This document shows, piece after piece, positions 8,233 to 16,193 of a DNA stretch of 64,000 nucleotides (position 1 is the first letter of the stretch; each line of letters begins with the position of its first letter). The position numbers were made by a program, and so were the translations under genes. The notes under the pieces were generated by a model that saw only the letters and a program-made list of their open reading frames with translations, was not told the DNA's origin and made no database searches. The stretch spans positions 364,709 through 428,708 of the forward strand of contig QFPK01000001.1 in the NCBI GenBank assembly GCA_003248865.1. The letters run 5' to 3'. The DNA is from Sphingomonas sp. Lineage in GTDB: Bacteria; Pseudomonadota; Alphaproteobacteria; Sphingomonadales; Sphingomonadaceae.

Positions 8233-10595
8233 TGGCGCGCCGCTCCGCCGTCGCGCTGCTCCTCCTTGGTGCGGCGGCGGGGTTGCCGACTGCCGTGCAG
8301 GCTGCTCCGGCACAAGTCTCCCAGACACAGGTCTCTCAGAGCAAGCTTGTCCCGGCGATTGCCGCAGTCGAGGCGGCCGCACAGGCCGAGCTTGCCGACA
8401 AGCAGGTGCCCTCCATCGCGATTGCGGTTGTCGGCCGCAACGGAATCCTGTGGAGCGGCGCCTTCGGCCATTCCGATGCTGCAGGCAGCAGTGCCGCGAC
8501 GGCGGATACCATCTATCGCGCCGGATCGGTGAGCAAGCTGTTCACAGACCTCGCCATCATGCGGCTGGTGGAACAGGGCAAGGTCGATCTTGACGCGCCG
8601 GTCACCACTTACCTTCCCGATTTCCGGCCAACCAACCCCTATGGCGTTCCCATCACGCTGCGGCATCTGATGACGCACCGCAGCGGGCTGGTGCGGGAAG
8701 CGCCGCGCGGCCATTATTTCGACAATGAAGCGAAGGGGCAGGCCGATGCCGTCGCCAGCCTGAACGCGACGACGCTGGTGGCGAAGCCCGGCACGCTCAC
8801 CAAATATTCCAACGCTGGCATCGCGGTGGTCGGTGAGGTTGTCGCACGAGTGACGGGGCAGCCGTTCGAGCAGTCCGTGAAGGCGCTCGTGCTGGATCCG
8901 CTGAGCATGGAGGCCAGCGCCTTCAGCCGCAAGGCGCTGACGGCGCCGGTGGCCTTCTCGCAGATGGTGTCCTTCGATGGCGGGCGCTGGGAAGCGCCGC
9001 CGCTGGAGCTTGGGACACCGGCCGCCGGCAGCCTTTATACGAGCGCCAATGATCTGGCGCGGCTGGCGCAGGCGTTGCTGAACAAGGGCGCGTTGCCGAA
9101 CGGCCGCCTGCTGACCGAAGCCAGCCTCTCCGAAATGTGGCGTGAGCAATATGAACCCGCCGGCGGGCGCCGCTTTGGTCTGGGATTCGCCCTTGGTGAT
9201 ATCGAGGGGCAGCGAACCCTGGGCCATGGCGGCGCCGTTTACGGCCATGTCGCGGATTTCCGCGTGATGCCCGAGGCCGGCATTGGCGTGGTGGTGCTGG
9301 CCACGGCGGACGCGAGCCCTGTTGCGCGACGGCTGGGAAATCATGCGCTCAGTGCGGTTCTTGCTGCGCAGCAAGGCAAGCCGATCCCCGTCTGGCAGCG
9401 CAGCCTGGCTGTTGCCCCGGCCGAGATGAACTGGATGGCGGGCCGTTATGTGGATGGCGCGGACAGCGTGAATGTCCGGCAGTTCGAGGACAGGCTTGTG
9501 CTCGACGCGCCGGAGCGGGCCGCCGAGGTGCGCCGGCTGGGCAGCGCCTATGTGCTGGATGACGTGCAGCTCTATGATGAATGGCTGTCGTTCGCGCCCG
9601 ACGGGACGTCGCTGAAACTGGGTGGTCGCACCTATACCCGCGCGCCCGAACAGAAGCGCCCCGCACCGCCGGTGCCGGAGCTGGCCGCGTTGATCGGTGA
9701 ATATGGCTGGGATTACAATATTCTGCGCATCTATGAGCGCGACGGCAAACCCTATGTCCGAATCGAGTGGACCGACTGGCTGCCGCTGACCCGGCTGGGC
9801 GCCGACCATTATGCCTTCCCGTCGGATCGAGGGCTTTATCCGCTGGAGTCGCTGACGTTCGAGCGGGGGCCGGACGGCAAGGTGACGGCCGCGATGCTGG
9901 GGGCGATCCGCTTCCACCGGCGCGACTTCGGCGCGGAGGCCGAAGCCGCGATCCGGTCCGCGATGGACAGCGGCATTGCCGCGCTGCGCGCGAACGCGCT
10001 GAAAGCCAGCCCGCCCGTGGAAGCGGACACGCACAAGCCGTCTCAGCTGACGGCGATCACCAGCATCGATCCCTCGATCAAACTGGATGTCCGCTATGCG
10101 GGCATCAACAATTTTATGGGCCAGCAGATCTATGAACAGTCCGGCGCGTTCCTGCAGCGCCCGGCTGCCGAGGCGCTGGGCCGGGTGCAGCAGAGGCTGA
10201 AGGCTCAGGGCTTCGGCCTGCTGATCCATGACGCCTACCGTCCTTGGTATGTGACGAAGATGTTCTGGGATGCGACACCGGAAGCCAACCGGATGTTCGT
10301 GGCCGATCCCTCCAAGGGCTCCCGGCACAACCGAGGCGCGGCCGTCGATCTGACGATGATCGAGCTGAAGACCGGCAAGCCGATGGTCACGACTGGCCGC
10401 TATGATGAATTCTCCAGCCGGTCCTACTCCAACTATGTCGGCGGCTCCGACGAGCAGCGCTGGTTGCGGGAAGTGCTGCGGACGGCGATGGAGGCGGAAG
10501 GCTATACCGTCTACCCGCAGGAGTGGTGGCATTTCGACCTTGTCGGCTGGCAGGATTACCCGATCGGCAATTTCCGCTTCAGCGAGATTCGCTGA
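8232..10595 (+). CDS. Serine beta-lactamase-like hydrolase fused to VanX-type D-Ala-D-Ala dipeptidase
   Basis: A 787-residue exported two-domain protein. Residues 25-380 are a class C/esterase-type beta-lactamase fold with S99-V-S-K102, Y192-S-N194 and H332-G-G334. Residues 390-590 form a linker or accessory domain. Residues 600-787 are a peptidase M15D domain with RYAGINNFMG, DAYRP (Arg670), SRHNRGAAVD (Zn ligands His699 and Asp706) and EWWH (Glu764, His767). All catalytic residues of VanX-like D-Ala-D-Ala dipeptidases are present. The fusion could release and then split D-Ala-D-Ala-type ends. It starts by a one-base overlap with the previous gene and is followed after one base by the amidase. 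Confidence 0.85.
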   Translation: MARRSAVALLLLGAAAGLPTAVQAAPAQVSQTQVSQSKLVPAIAAVEAAAQAELADKQVPSIAIAVVGRNGILWSGAFGHSDAAGSSAATADTIYRAGSVSKLFTDLAIMRLVEQGKVDLDAPVTTYLPDFRPTNPYGVPITLRHLMTHRSGLVREAPRGHYFDNEAKGQADAVASLNATTLVAKPGTLTKYSNAGIAVVGEVVARVTGQPFEQSVKALVLDPLSMEASAFSRKALTAPVAFSQMVSFDGGRWEAPPLELGTPAAGSLYTSANDLARLAQALLNKGALPNGRLLTEASLSEMWREQYEPAGGRRFGLGFALGDIEGQRTLGHGGAVYGHVADFRVMPEAGIGVVVLATADASPVARRLGNHALSAVLAAQQGKPIPVWQRSLAVAPAEMNWMAGRYVDGADSVNVRQFEDRLVLDAPERAAEVRRLGSAYVLDDVQLYDEWLSFAPDGTSLKLGGRTYTRAPEQKRPAPPVPELAALIGEYGWDYNILRIYERDGKPYVRIEWTDWLPLTRLGADHYAFPSDRGLYPLESLTFERGPDGKVTAAMLGAIRFHRRDFGAEAEAAIRSAMDSGIAALRANALKASPPVEADTHKPSQLTAITSIDPSIKLDVRYAGINNFMGQQIYEQSGAFLQRPAAEALGRVQQRLKAQGFGLLIHDAYRPWYVTKMFWDATPEANRMFVADPSKGSRHNRGAAVDLTMIELKTGKPMVTTGRYDEFSSRSYSNYVGGSDEQRWLREVLRTAMEAEGYTVYPQEWWHFDLVGWQDYPIGNFRFSEIR

Positions 10596-10596
10596 G

Positions 10597-12471
10597 GTGC
10601 GCCGCATCGGGGCCGCGCTGGCCGGCCTGCTGCTGATCGCTGGGCAACCGTTGCCGGCGCGCGAAGCCCGTTTCGAAGTTGCGGAGAAGTCCATCACCGA
10701 ACTGCAGGCGGCGATGGCGGCCGGGCAGGTCACGTCGCAGCAGCTGGTTCGAGCCTATCTGGACCGCATTGCCGCTTATGACATGAAGGGCCCGGCGCTG
10801 AATTCGGTGATCACGCTGAATCCGCGCGCCATGGCCGATGCCGCGCAGCTGGATCGGGAACGCGCGGAGAAGGGGGTGCGTGGGCCTCTCCACGGCATTC
10901 CTGTGCTCATCAAGGACAACTATGCCGTTGCGGGGCTGCCGGTGACGGACGGCACGCTGGCGCTCGCCACCTATGTCGCGCCGGTCGATGCCTTTCAGGT
11001 GCGTCGCCTGCGCGAAGCGGGCGCGGTGATCCTGGGCAAGACCACGATGCACGAACTGGCGATGAGCGTGACCACCGTCTCCTCGCTGAGCGGGGAAAGC
11101 CGCAACCCTTATGATCCGCGGCGCTCGCCGGGCGGCTCCAGCGGCGGCACGGGTGCCAGCATCGGTGCCAGCCTTGCCGCCGCCGGCATGGGCAGCGACA
11201 CCTGTGGCTCCATCCGGATTCCGGCCGCCTACCAGAGCCTGTTCGGCATGCGCGGCACGGCGGGGCTGTCCAGCCGCGCGGGCGTCATCCCGCTCTCCTC
11301 CACGCAGGATGAGGCCGGGCCGCTGGCGCGCACCGTCACCGATCTCGCCATCATGATGGACGCGACGGTGGGCGCCGATCCCGACGATCCCGTCACCGCT
11401 GCGATGGCCGGGCGGCCGGCGCCTGCCTATCAGGCCGCGCTTCGGCCCGGTGGCCTGAAGGGCGCCCGGATCGGCGTTGTCCGTGCCCTGATGACATCGG
11501 AACTGATGGACGCGGCCATGCGCGAACGCACGCTCGCCGCGCTGGAGCAGATGAAGGCCGAAGGCGCCGAGATCATCGACGTCGACATGCCCGGGCTCGA
11601 TCCGGTGTTGAAGGCGGCGAGCGTGATCGCCCATGAATTCAAGGCGGATTTCGCCGCCTATCTGGCGCGCTATCCCGGCGCGCCCATCGCTTCAGCCTCT
11701 GACATCGCGGGGAAAGGGCTGGTCCATGAGGCTGTCGATGCCCGGCTGAAACAGCGGGTCGCCGCCGGGCCGCGCGACGAAAAGGCTTATGCGGACGCGC
11801 TCGGCAAACGCGCCGAGGCCCGCGCCATGCTGCTGGCCGCGATGGAGGCGGCGAAGGTCGACGTGCTAGTCTACCCAAGTGCCTTGCAACCCCCGCCACT
11901 GTGGGGCGCGGAACTGTTCGGCACCGGCACCTGTCCGCTCAGCTCCGTCACGGGTCTCCCCGCTTTGGCGATCCCGCTGGGACTCAGCAGCAACGCGCTG
12001 CCGGTGGGGCTGGACCTGCTGGGGCGGCCGTTCGACGAGCCGAAACTGCTCAGCCTGGCCTATGCCTGGGAACAAGCTGCCAAGCCCCGTACGCCACCGT
12101 TCAGCACGCCGCCGCTGACGGATGGCAAGGCCCCTGCACCTGCCGATTTCAAGGTGCGGACCGCGCCACAAGGCCCCCGCGCTGACGTCGCCTTCCGCTT
12201 CGATCCGCTGACGGCACAGCTGCGCTATGACGCGCGGCTGTCTGGTCTCGGCGCGGATAAGCCGGTTGCGCTGACGTTACAGCGGACGGACGAAGGAAAG
12301 CCCGGCCCGGTCATCGCCACTTTGCTGAAGCCCGGCCAGCAGAGCGCACAGGCAGAACTGGCGTTCGATTCCCGCACGCGCGCTGATCTCGCTGCCGGCC
12401 GGCTTTACGTGCGCCTGTATACCCACGCTCATCCGCTGGGGTTGGAGATGGCGCCTTTGCCGCAATTGTAG
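10597..12471 (+). CDS. Amidase-signature enzyme with CHRD-like C-terminal domain
   Basis: A 624-residue protein starting at GTG, one base after the previous stop, with a signal peptide (RRIGAALAGLLLIAGQPLPA). The amidase signature is intact: Lys106 in PVLIKDNYA, GGSSGGTG (Ser181/182) and DTCGSIRIP with nucleophile Ser205. The usual amidase ends near residue 510. About 110 further residues follow, with LRYDARLSG and LAAGRLYVRLYTHAHPLG, which resemble a CHRD domain. It should cleave an amide in the periplasm. The context suggests N-terminal or side-chain amides of D-amino-acid peptides. Transcription probably ends at the hairpin at 12590. Confidence 0.85.
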   Translation: MRRIGAALAGLLLIAGQPLPAREARFEVAEKSITELQAAMAAGQVTSQQLVRAYLDRIAAYDMKGPALNSVITLNPRAMADAAQLDRERAEKGVRGPLHGIPVLIKDNYAVAGLPVTDGTLALATYVAPVDAFQVRRLREAGAVILGKTTMHELAMSVTTVSSLSGESRNPYDPRRSPGGSSGGTGASIGASLAAAGMGSDTCGSIRIPAAYQSLFGMRGTAGLSSRAGVIPLSSTQDEAGPLARTVTDLAIMMDATVGADPDDPVTAAMAGRPAPAYQAALRPGGLKGARIGVVRALMTSELMDAAMRERTLAALEQMKAEGAEIIDVDMPGLDPVLKAASVIAHEFKADFAAYLARYPGAPIASASDIAGKGLVHEAVDARLKQRVAAGPRDEKAYADALGKRAEARAMLLAAMEAAKVDVLVYPSALQPPPLWGAELFGTGTCPLSSVTGLPALAIPLGLSSNALPVGLDLLGRPFDEPKLLSLAYAWEQAAKPRTPPFSTPPLTDGKAPAPADFKVRTAPQGPRADVAFRFDPLTAQLRYDARLSGLGADKPVALTLQRTDEGKPGPVIATLLKPGQQSAQAELAFDSRTRADLAAGRLYVRLYTHAHPLGLEMAPLPQL

Positions 12472-12489
12472 GCGCGGCCTTGCAGGCTT

Positions 12490-12546
12490 CTTGCCTCTGG
12501 CGGGCAGGGAAATCATCTCCCTGCCAGGTCTCGGGCAGAGCCCGCC
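12490..12546 (+). repeat. Short copy of the intergenic hairpin repeat
   Basis: The sequence TTGCCTCTGGCGGGCAGGGAAATCATCTCCCTGCC followed by CGGGCAGAGCCCG matches the left end and the right-end hairpin of the 225-bp elements at 58352, 61940 and 63687. The central 160 or so bases are absent. It looks like a deletion derivative made by joining the two GCAGGG hairpins. It lies just after the amidase stop. Confidence 0.6.
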
Positions 12547-12589
12547 CCGCTGGAGGCAGGCATCGAGATCGACACCAGGTCAAAGAAAA

Positions 12590-12621
12590 GGGGCTCCGAC
12601 CGCAGTCGGAGCCCCATTTTT
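12590..12621. terminator. Bidirectional Rho-independent terminator
   Basis: GGGGCTCCGAC-CGCA-GTCGGAGCCCC is an 11-bp perfect stem followed by ATTTTT on the plus strand. AAAGAAAA lies on the other side, giving a T-rich tail for minus-strand RNA. It separates the convergent amidase and TPR genes. Confidence 0.88.
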
Positions 12622-12637
12622 GCAGCCGTGGCAGCGG

Positions 12638-13762
12638 TTACTTCGTCGAGGCGTAGAGATCCCACAGCCCGGCGACTTCGGTGTTCGGCCCGGCGGGGAC
12701 GGACTTGAAGGTCTGGCGAGCGGCGGCGGTTTGGCCGCTCCGCACCTGGGCGATGCCTTTGAACAGCGCGGCTTCGCCGGGGTTCGGGCCCTTTTGCGCC
12801 GTGGTGAAGGCGGCGATGGCCTGCGGATACTGGCCGGCGCCCAGATAGGCGTTACCGGCGGCAAGCGCAGAGGCCGGATTCTTGGCGCCTGCGGGGGCGG
12901 CGGCAAGCGCTGCCGCTTGCCGCTTGGAGGCGGCTTCCACCAGCTTGGCCGTCATCGGGTCGCCTGCCGGCAGCACGCCCGAGGCGCCGGCGGCCTTCAC
13001 CGCATCGGCGGCGACGCCGGCCTGGCCCGCCACGATCGCCAGCTTGGCGAATTCCTGCACGTCGGCGGCGGTGGTGAGGTTCCCGGTTTCGCGCATCAGG
13101 TGATAGACGCCGAGCTTGGCATCGCGGGAGAGCGAGCCGGACTTCATGTCCACCAGCAGGGCACGCCAGCGGGCGGGCGTCGGGTCAAGCCGGATCAGCT
13201 TCTGGATGGTCGCGAGCGAACCCTTCTTGTCGCCCATCTTGCTCTGGGCGGCTGCCAGGTTCTGCAGCGCGTTCACATTGTTCGGATTCTTGTTGACCAT
13301 GTCCTGATAGATTTTGGCGGCTTCGGCGGGCTTGCCTTGCTGCAGGTAGGACTGGGCGATGATGGTGGTCTGGCCGGACTTGCGGGCGGTGGCGATCGCC
13401 TTGTCGTACTGGCGGGCCTGATAATAGAGCGGGGCCAACTGCGATGCCGGGGCGCCCACGCGCTCCAGCTCGGTGGCGGCGGCGCCATAGTTGCCGGCGC
13501 GGGTGTAGACATAGGCGGCCGTCTGCGAGACCTTGGTGCGCTCGGCATCGGTCTTCGCGGCGGAGCGAGCCTGATTCACAAAAGTGGTCGCGGCTGCGGT
13601 GTTCCCGGCCTTGGCTGCGTTCAGCGCCTGTTGCAGAGGCTTGCCCACAGCCGGGGCGATTGCCTGCGCCATCGCAACACCACCCAGGAGGGGAACGCCG
13701 GCCACCGGAACGGCGGCGGCAATGGCGAGAGCGACGAGCGGAAGCCTGGAAACCCGATTCAT
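12638..13762 (-). CDS. Exported TPR-repeat protein
   Basis: A 374-residue protein with a signal peptide (MNRVSRLPLVALAIAAAVPVAG, cleavage near AMAQA). It is Ala-rich with helical TPR-type repeats: AAKIYQDMVNKNPNNVNALQNLAAA, GNAYLGAGQYPQAIAAFTTAQ and GIAQVRSGQTAAARQTFKSV. It is likely a periplasmic scaffold; no enzyme motif is seen. The start at 13762 is preceded by AAAGGTCG. It diverges from fabD, and the 248-base gap between them has TTGACA at 13941 as a possible fabD -35 box. Its specific role is unknown. Confidence 0.82.
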   Translation of the reverse strand: MNRVSRLPLVALAIAAAVPVAGVPLLGGVAMAQAIAPAVGKPLQQALNAAKAGNTAAATTFVNQARSAAKTDAERTKVSQTAAYVYTRAGNYGAAATELERVGAPASQLAPLYYQARQYDKAIATARKSGQTTIIAQSYLQQGKPAEAAKIYQDMVNKNPNNVNALQNLAAAQSKMGDKKGSLATIQKLIRLDPTPARWRALLVDMKSGSLSRDAKLGVYHLMRETGNLTTAADVQEFAKLAIVAGQAGVAADAVKAAGASGVLPAGDPMTAKLVEAASKRQAAALAAAPAGAKNPASALAAGNAYLGAGQYPQAIAAFTTAQKGPNPGEAALFKGIAQVRSGQTAAARQTFKSVPAGPNTEVAGLWDLYASTK

Positions 13763-14010
13763 TGACGACCTTTCTTGTCGATGGAACACGGCACGCCCAT
13801 TCCCCTGCCATGCCGCGCATGGCGCGTGCCTGAACAGGCGGAATGAAGCCCCCGCTTCCGGTGCAGTGCAGCAATAGGGGAAGGTTTCCGCCAAGAAAAG
13901 ATGACTCTTGCCATGAAACGGTGATGCGGGACGGACGGTTTTGACAGTGGGATTGAATGCGCTAGTGGCGCCCGGATACCACATCAACTCAGGCGAGCAG
14001 GCCAGACAGA

Positions 14011-14949
14011 ATGAGCACAGCCTTCATTTTTCCCGGTCAGGGAAGCCAATCCGTCGGCATGGGCAAGGCCCTGGCCGAGATCAGCCCGGCCGCGCGCGCG
14101 ATCTTCGAGCAGGTGGATGACGCACTGAAGCAGAAGCTGACCCGCCTGATGTTCGAAGGCCCTGAGGACGAACTGACCCTGACGGCCAATGCGCAACCCG
14201 CGATCATGGCCTCCAGCCTTGCGGCGCTGGCCGTGCTGCAGGCGGAGGGCGGCATCCGGCTTGCGGAGAAGGCCGGCTATGTGGCGGGGCACAGCCTTGG
14301 GGAATATTCCGCGCTGGCCGCCGCCGGTGCCATTCCGCTGGACGTGACGGCGAAGCTGTTGCGGCGCCGGGGGGAGGCGATGCAGGCGGCCGTACCGCCG
14401 GGCGAAGGCGCTATGGCGGCGATTCTGGGCCTTGGCCTTGAGGATGTGCAGGCCATCGCGGCCGAGGCTGCCGAGGGCGAGGTGTGCACCTCTGCCAATG
14501 ATAATGCACCGGGGCAGGTGGTTGTATCCGGGCACAAGGCCGCCGTGGAGCGGGCGATCCTGCTCGCGAAGGCGAAAGGCAGTCGCCACGCGGTGCTGCT
14601 GCCGGTTTCGGCGCCCTTCCACTGCCCGCTGATGGCGCCGGCCGCAGATGCCATGGCAGAGGCGCTGGAGGCCGTTGCCATCGCGGTGCCGCTGGTGCCG
14701 GTGTTCGCCAATGTGACGGCCGCACCGGTGTCCGATCCCACCGCGATCAAGTCCCTTCTGGTGCAACAGGTGACGGGCACCGTGCGCTGGCGCGAATCGG
14801 TGCTGGCCATGCAGGACGCCGGGGTGACGCGGCTGGTGGAGTTCGGCGGCAAGGTGCTGGGGCCGATGGTGAAGCGCATCGCGCCAGACATCCAGAATCT
14901 GTCGGTTGTGAAGCCCGACGACATTGAAGCCGTGCTGAAGGCGCTTTGA
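14011..14949 (+). CDS. fabD: Malonyl-CoA:ACP transacylase
   Basis: A 312-residue enzyme, normal length for FabD. It has FPGQGSQ at the N-terminus, the nucleophile in GHSLGE (Ser95), SAPFHCPLM with the catalytic His, and NVTAAPV. It transfers malonyl from CoA to acyl carrier protein and so starts type II fatty acid synthesis. It is 12 bases before fabG and first in a fabD-fabG-acpP-fabF-mltG run. Confidence 0.96.
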   Translation: MSTAFIFPGQGSQSVGMGKALAEISPAARAIFEQVDDALKQKLTRLMFEGPEDELTLTANAQPAIMASSLAALAVLQAEGGIRLAEKAGYVAGHSLGEYSALAAAGAIPLDVTAKLLRRRGEAMQAAVPPGEGAMAAILGLGLEDVQAIAAEAAEGEVCTSANDNAPGQVVVSGHKAAVERAILLAKAKGSRHAVLLPVSAPFHCPLMAPAADAMAEALEAVAIAVPLVPVFANVTAAPVSDPTAIKSLLVQQVTGTVRWRESVLAMQDAGVTRLVEFGGKVLGPMVKRIAPDIQNLSVVKPDDIEAVLKAL

Positions 14950-14961
14950 GGGGGAGGCTGC

Positions 14962-15696
14962 ATGTTTGATCTTGGTGGAAAGACAGCGCTGGTCACGGGC
15001 GCCAGTGGGGGAATCGGGGGCGCCATCGCCCGCACGCTGAAGGCACGCGGGGCGAAGCTCGCGCTTTCCGGCACCCGTGCAGAGGCGCTGCAGGCGCTGG
15101 CGGATGAACTGGGCGGCGCCGAAATCCTGCCTTGCCGGCTGGATGTGGCGGACGAGGTGGAGGTGCTGGTGCCGGCCGCCGTCGAAAAGCTGGGCCAGCT
15201 CGACATTCTTGTGAACAATGCCGGGATCACGCGCGACGGCCTCGCCATGCGCATGAAGGACGAGGATTGGGCCGCCGTGCTGCGGGTCGATCTGGAGGCG
15301 GCGTTCCGGCTGTCACGTGCGGCGCTTCGCCCCATGATGAAGGCGCGCCATGGCCGCATCATCTCGATCAGCTCGGTGGTGGGCTCCATCGGCAATCCGG
15401 GGCAGGCCAATTACGCCGCCGCGAAGGCCGGGTTGGAAGGGATGACGCGCAGTCTGGCCGCCGAAGTGGCGAGCCGTGGCGTGACGGTGAACTGCGTGGC
15501 CCCCGGCTTCATCGCCTCCGCGATGACGGACGCGCTGACCGACGACCAGAAGGCGAAGATGTTCGAGCGTATTCCGGCCGGACGGTTCGGCGAAGGCGGC
15601 GATGTCGCGGCGGCCGTGCTGTGGCTGGCCTCGAACGAGGGCGCCTATGTGACGGGCCAGTCGATCCATGTGAACGGCGGCATGTACATGGGCTGA
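14962..15696 (+). CDS. fabG: 3-oxoacyl-ACP reductase
   Basis: A 244-residue short-chain dehydrogenase. It has the NADPH-binding VTGASGGIGGAIA, NNAGITRDGLAMRM, the catalytic Ser in SISSVVGSIGNPGQANY, and Y-AAA-K. The DGLAMRMKDEDW region and the context between fabD and acpP identify FabG. It reduces the 3-oxoacyl-ACP intermediate. GGGGGAGG lies just before the ATG. Confidence 0.95.
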   Translation: MFDLGGKTALVTGASGGIGGAIARTLKARGAKLALSGTRAEALQALADELGGAEILPCRLDVADEVEVLVPAAVEKLGQLDILVNNAGITRDGLAMRMKDEDWAAVLRVDLEAAFRLSRAALRPMMKARHGRIISISSVVGSIGNPGQANYAAAKAGLEGMTRSLAAEVASRGVTVNCVAPGFIASAMTDALTDDQKAKMFERIPAGRFGEGGDVAAAVLWLASNEGAYVTGQSIHVNGGMYMG

Positions 15697-15799
15697 ACCG
15701 GCCCCGCTTGCATGGGAACCGGCAGGCGGCTAGTGCGGAACGGCAATTCAACGGGACGCGCCTTTACGGGGCGGAGGGCCGAGTGAAAGGGTTAATGGA

Positions 15800-16036
15800 A
15801 TGAGCGACGTCGCCGATCGGGTGAAGAAGATCGTGGTCGAACATCTGGGCGTGGAAGCCGAGAAGGTGACCGATGAGGCGAGCTTCATCGACGACCTGGG
15901 TGCCGACAGCCTCGACACAGTCGAGCTGGTGATGGCGTTCGAGGACGAGTTCGGGGTGGAAATCCCGGATGATGCAGCCGAAAAGATCCTGACGGTGAAG
16001 GACGCCATCGCCTTCATCGCCGCCAACGGCAAGTAA
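15800..16036 (+). CDS. acpP: Acyl carrier protein
   Basis: A 78-residue acidic protein. GADSLDTVEL carries the phosphopantetheine-accepting Ser37. It is the carrier for fatty-acid intermediates handled by the neighbouring fab enzymes. The 103-base gap before it may hold its own promoter, which is usual for this highly expressed gene. Confidence 0.97.
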   Translation: MSDVADRVKKIVVEHLGVEAEKVTDEASFIDDLGADSLDTVELVMAFEDEFGVEIPDDAAEKILTVKDAIAFIAANGK

Positions 16037-16087
16037 CTGCCTGTCCGGGCTGCGCCGCTTGCGCGTGGCCCGCTGACGGCCGCAGAC

Positions 16088-16111
16088 GGCCTCGTGGGGT
16101 TCCACGGGGCC
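16088..16111 (+). terminator. Hairpin after acpP, likely partial terminator
   Basis: GGCCTCGTGG-GGTT-CCACGGGGCC forms a 10-bp stem with one G-U pair and is followed by GTTTCC. The weak T-run suggests an attenuator that lets acpP be expressed above fabF. Confidence 0.5.
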
Positions 16112-16193
16112 GTTTCCATATCCATCCGCCGCCGCTATGGGCGGGTAAGGGATGGCCCGGCCAGTCGCCGGGCGTGAGTATCGGGAGAAACGG

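Noticed and set aside
6760..10733. Long minus-strand open frames opposite the TonB receptor and the hydrolases
   Set aside because: They are antisense shadows caused by high GC; they lack family motifs, while the plus-strand genes have complete ones.
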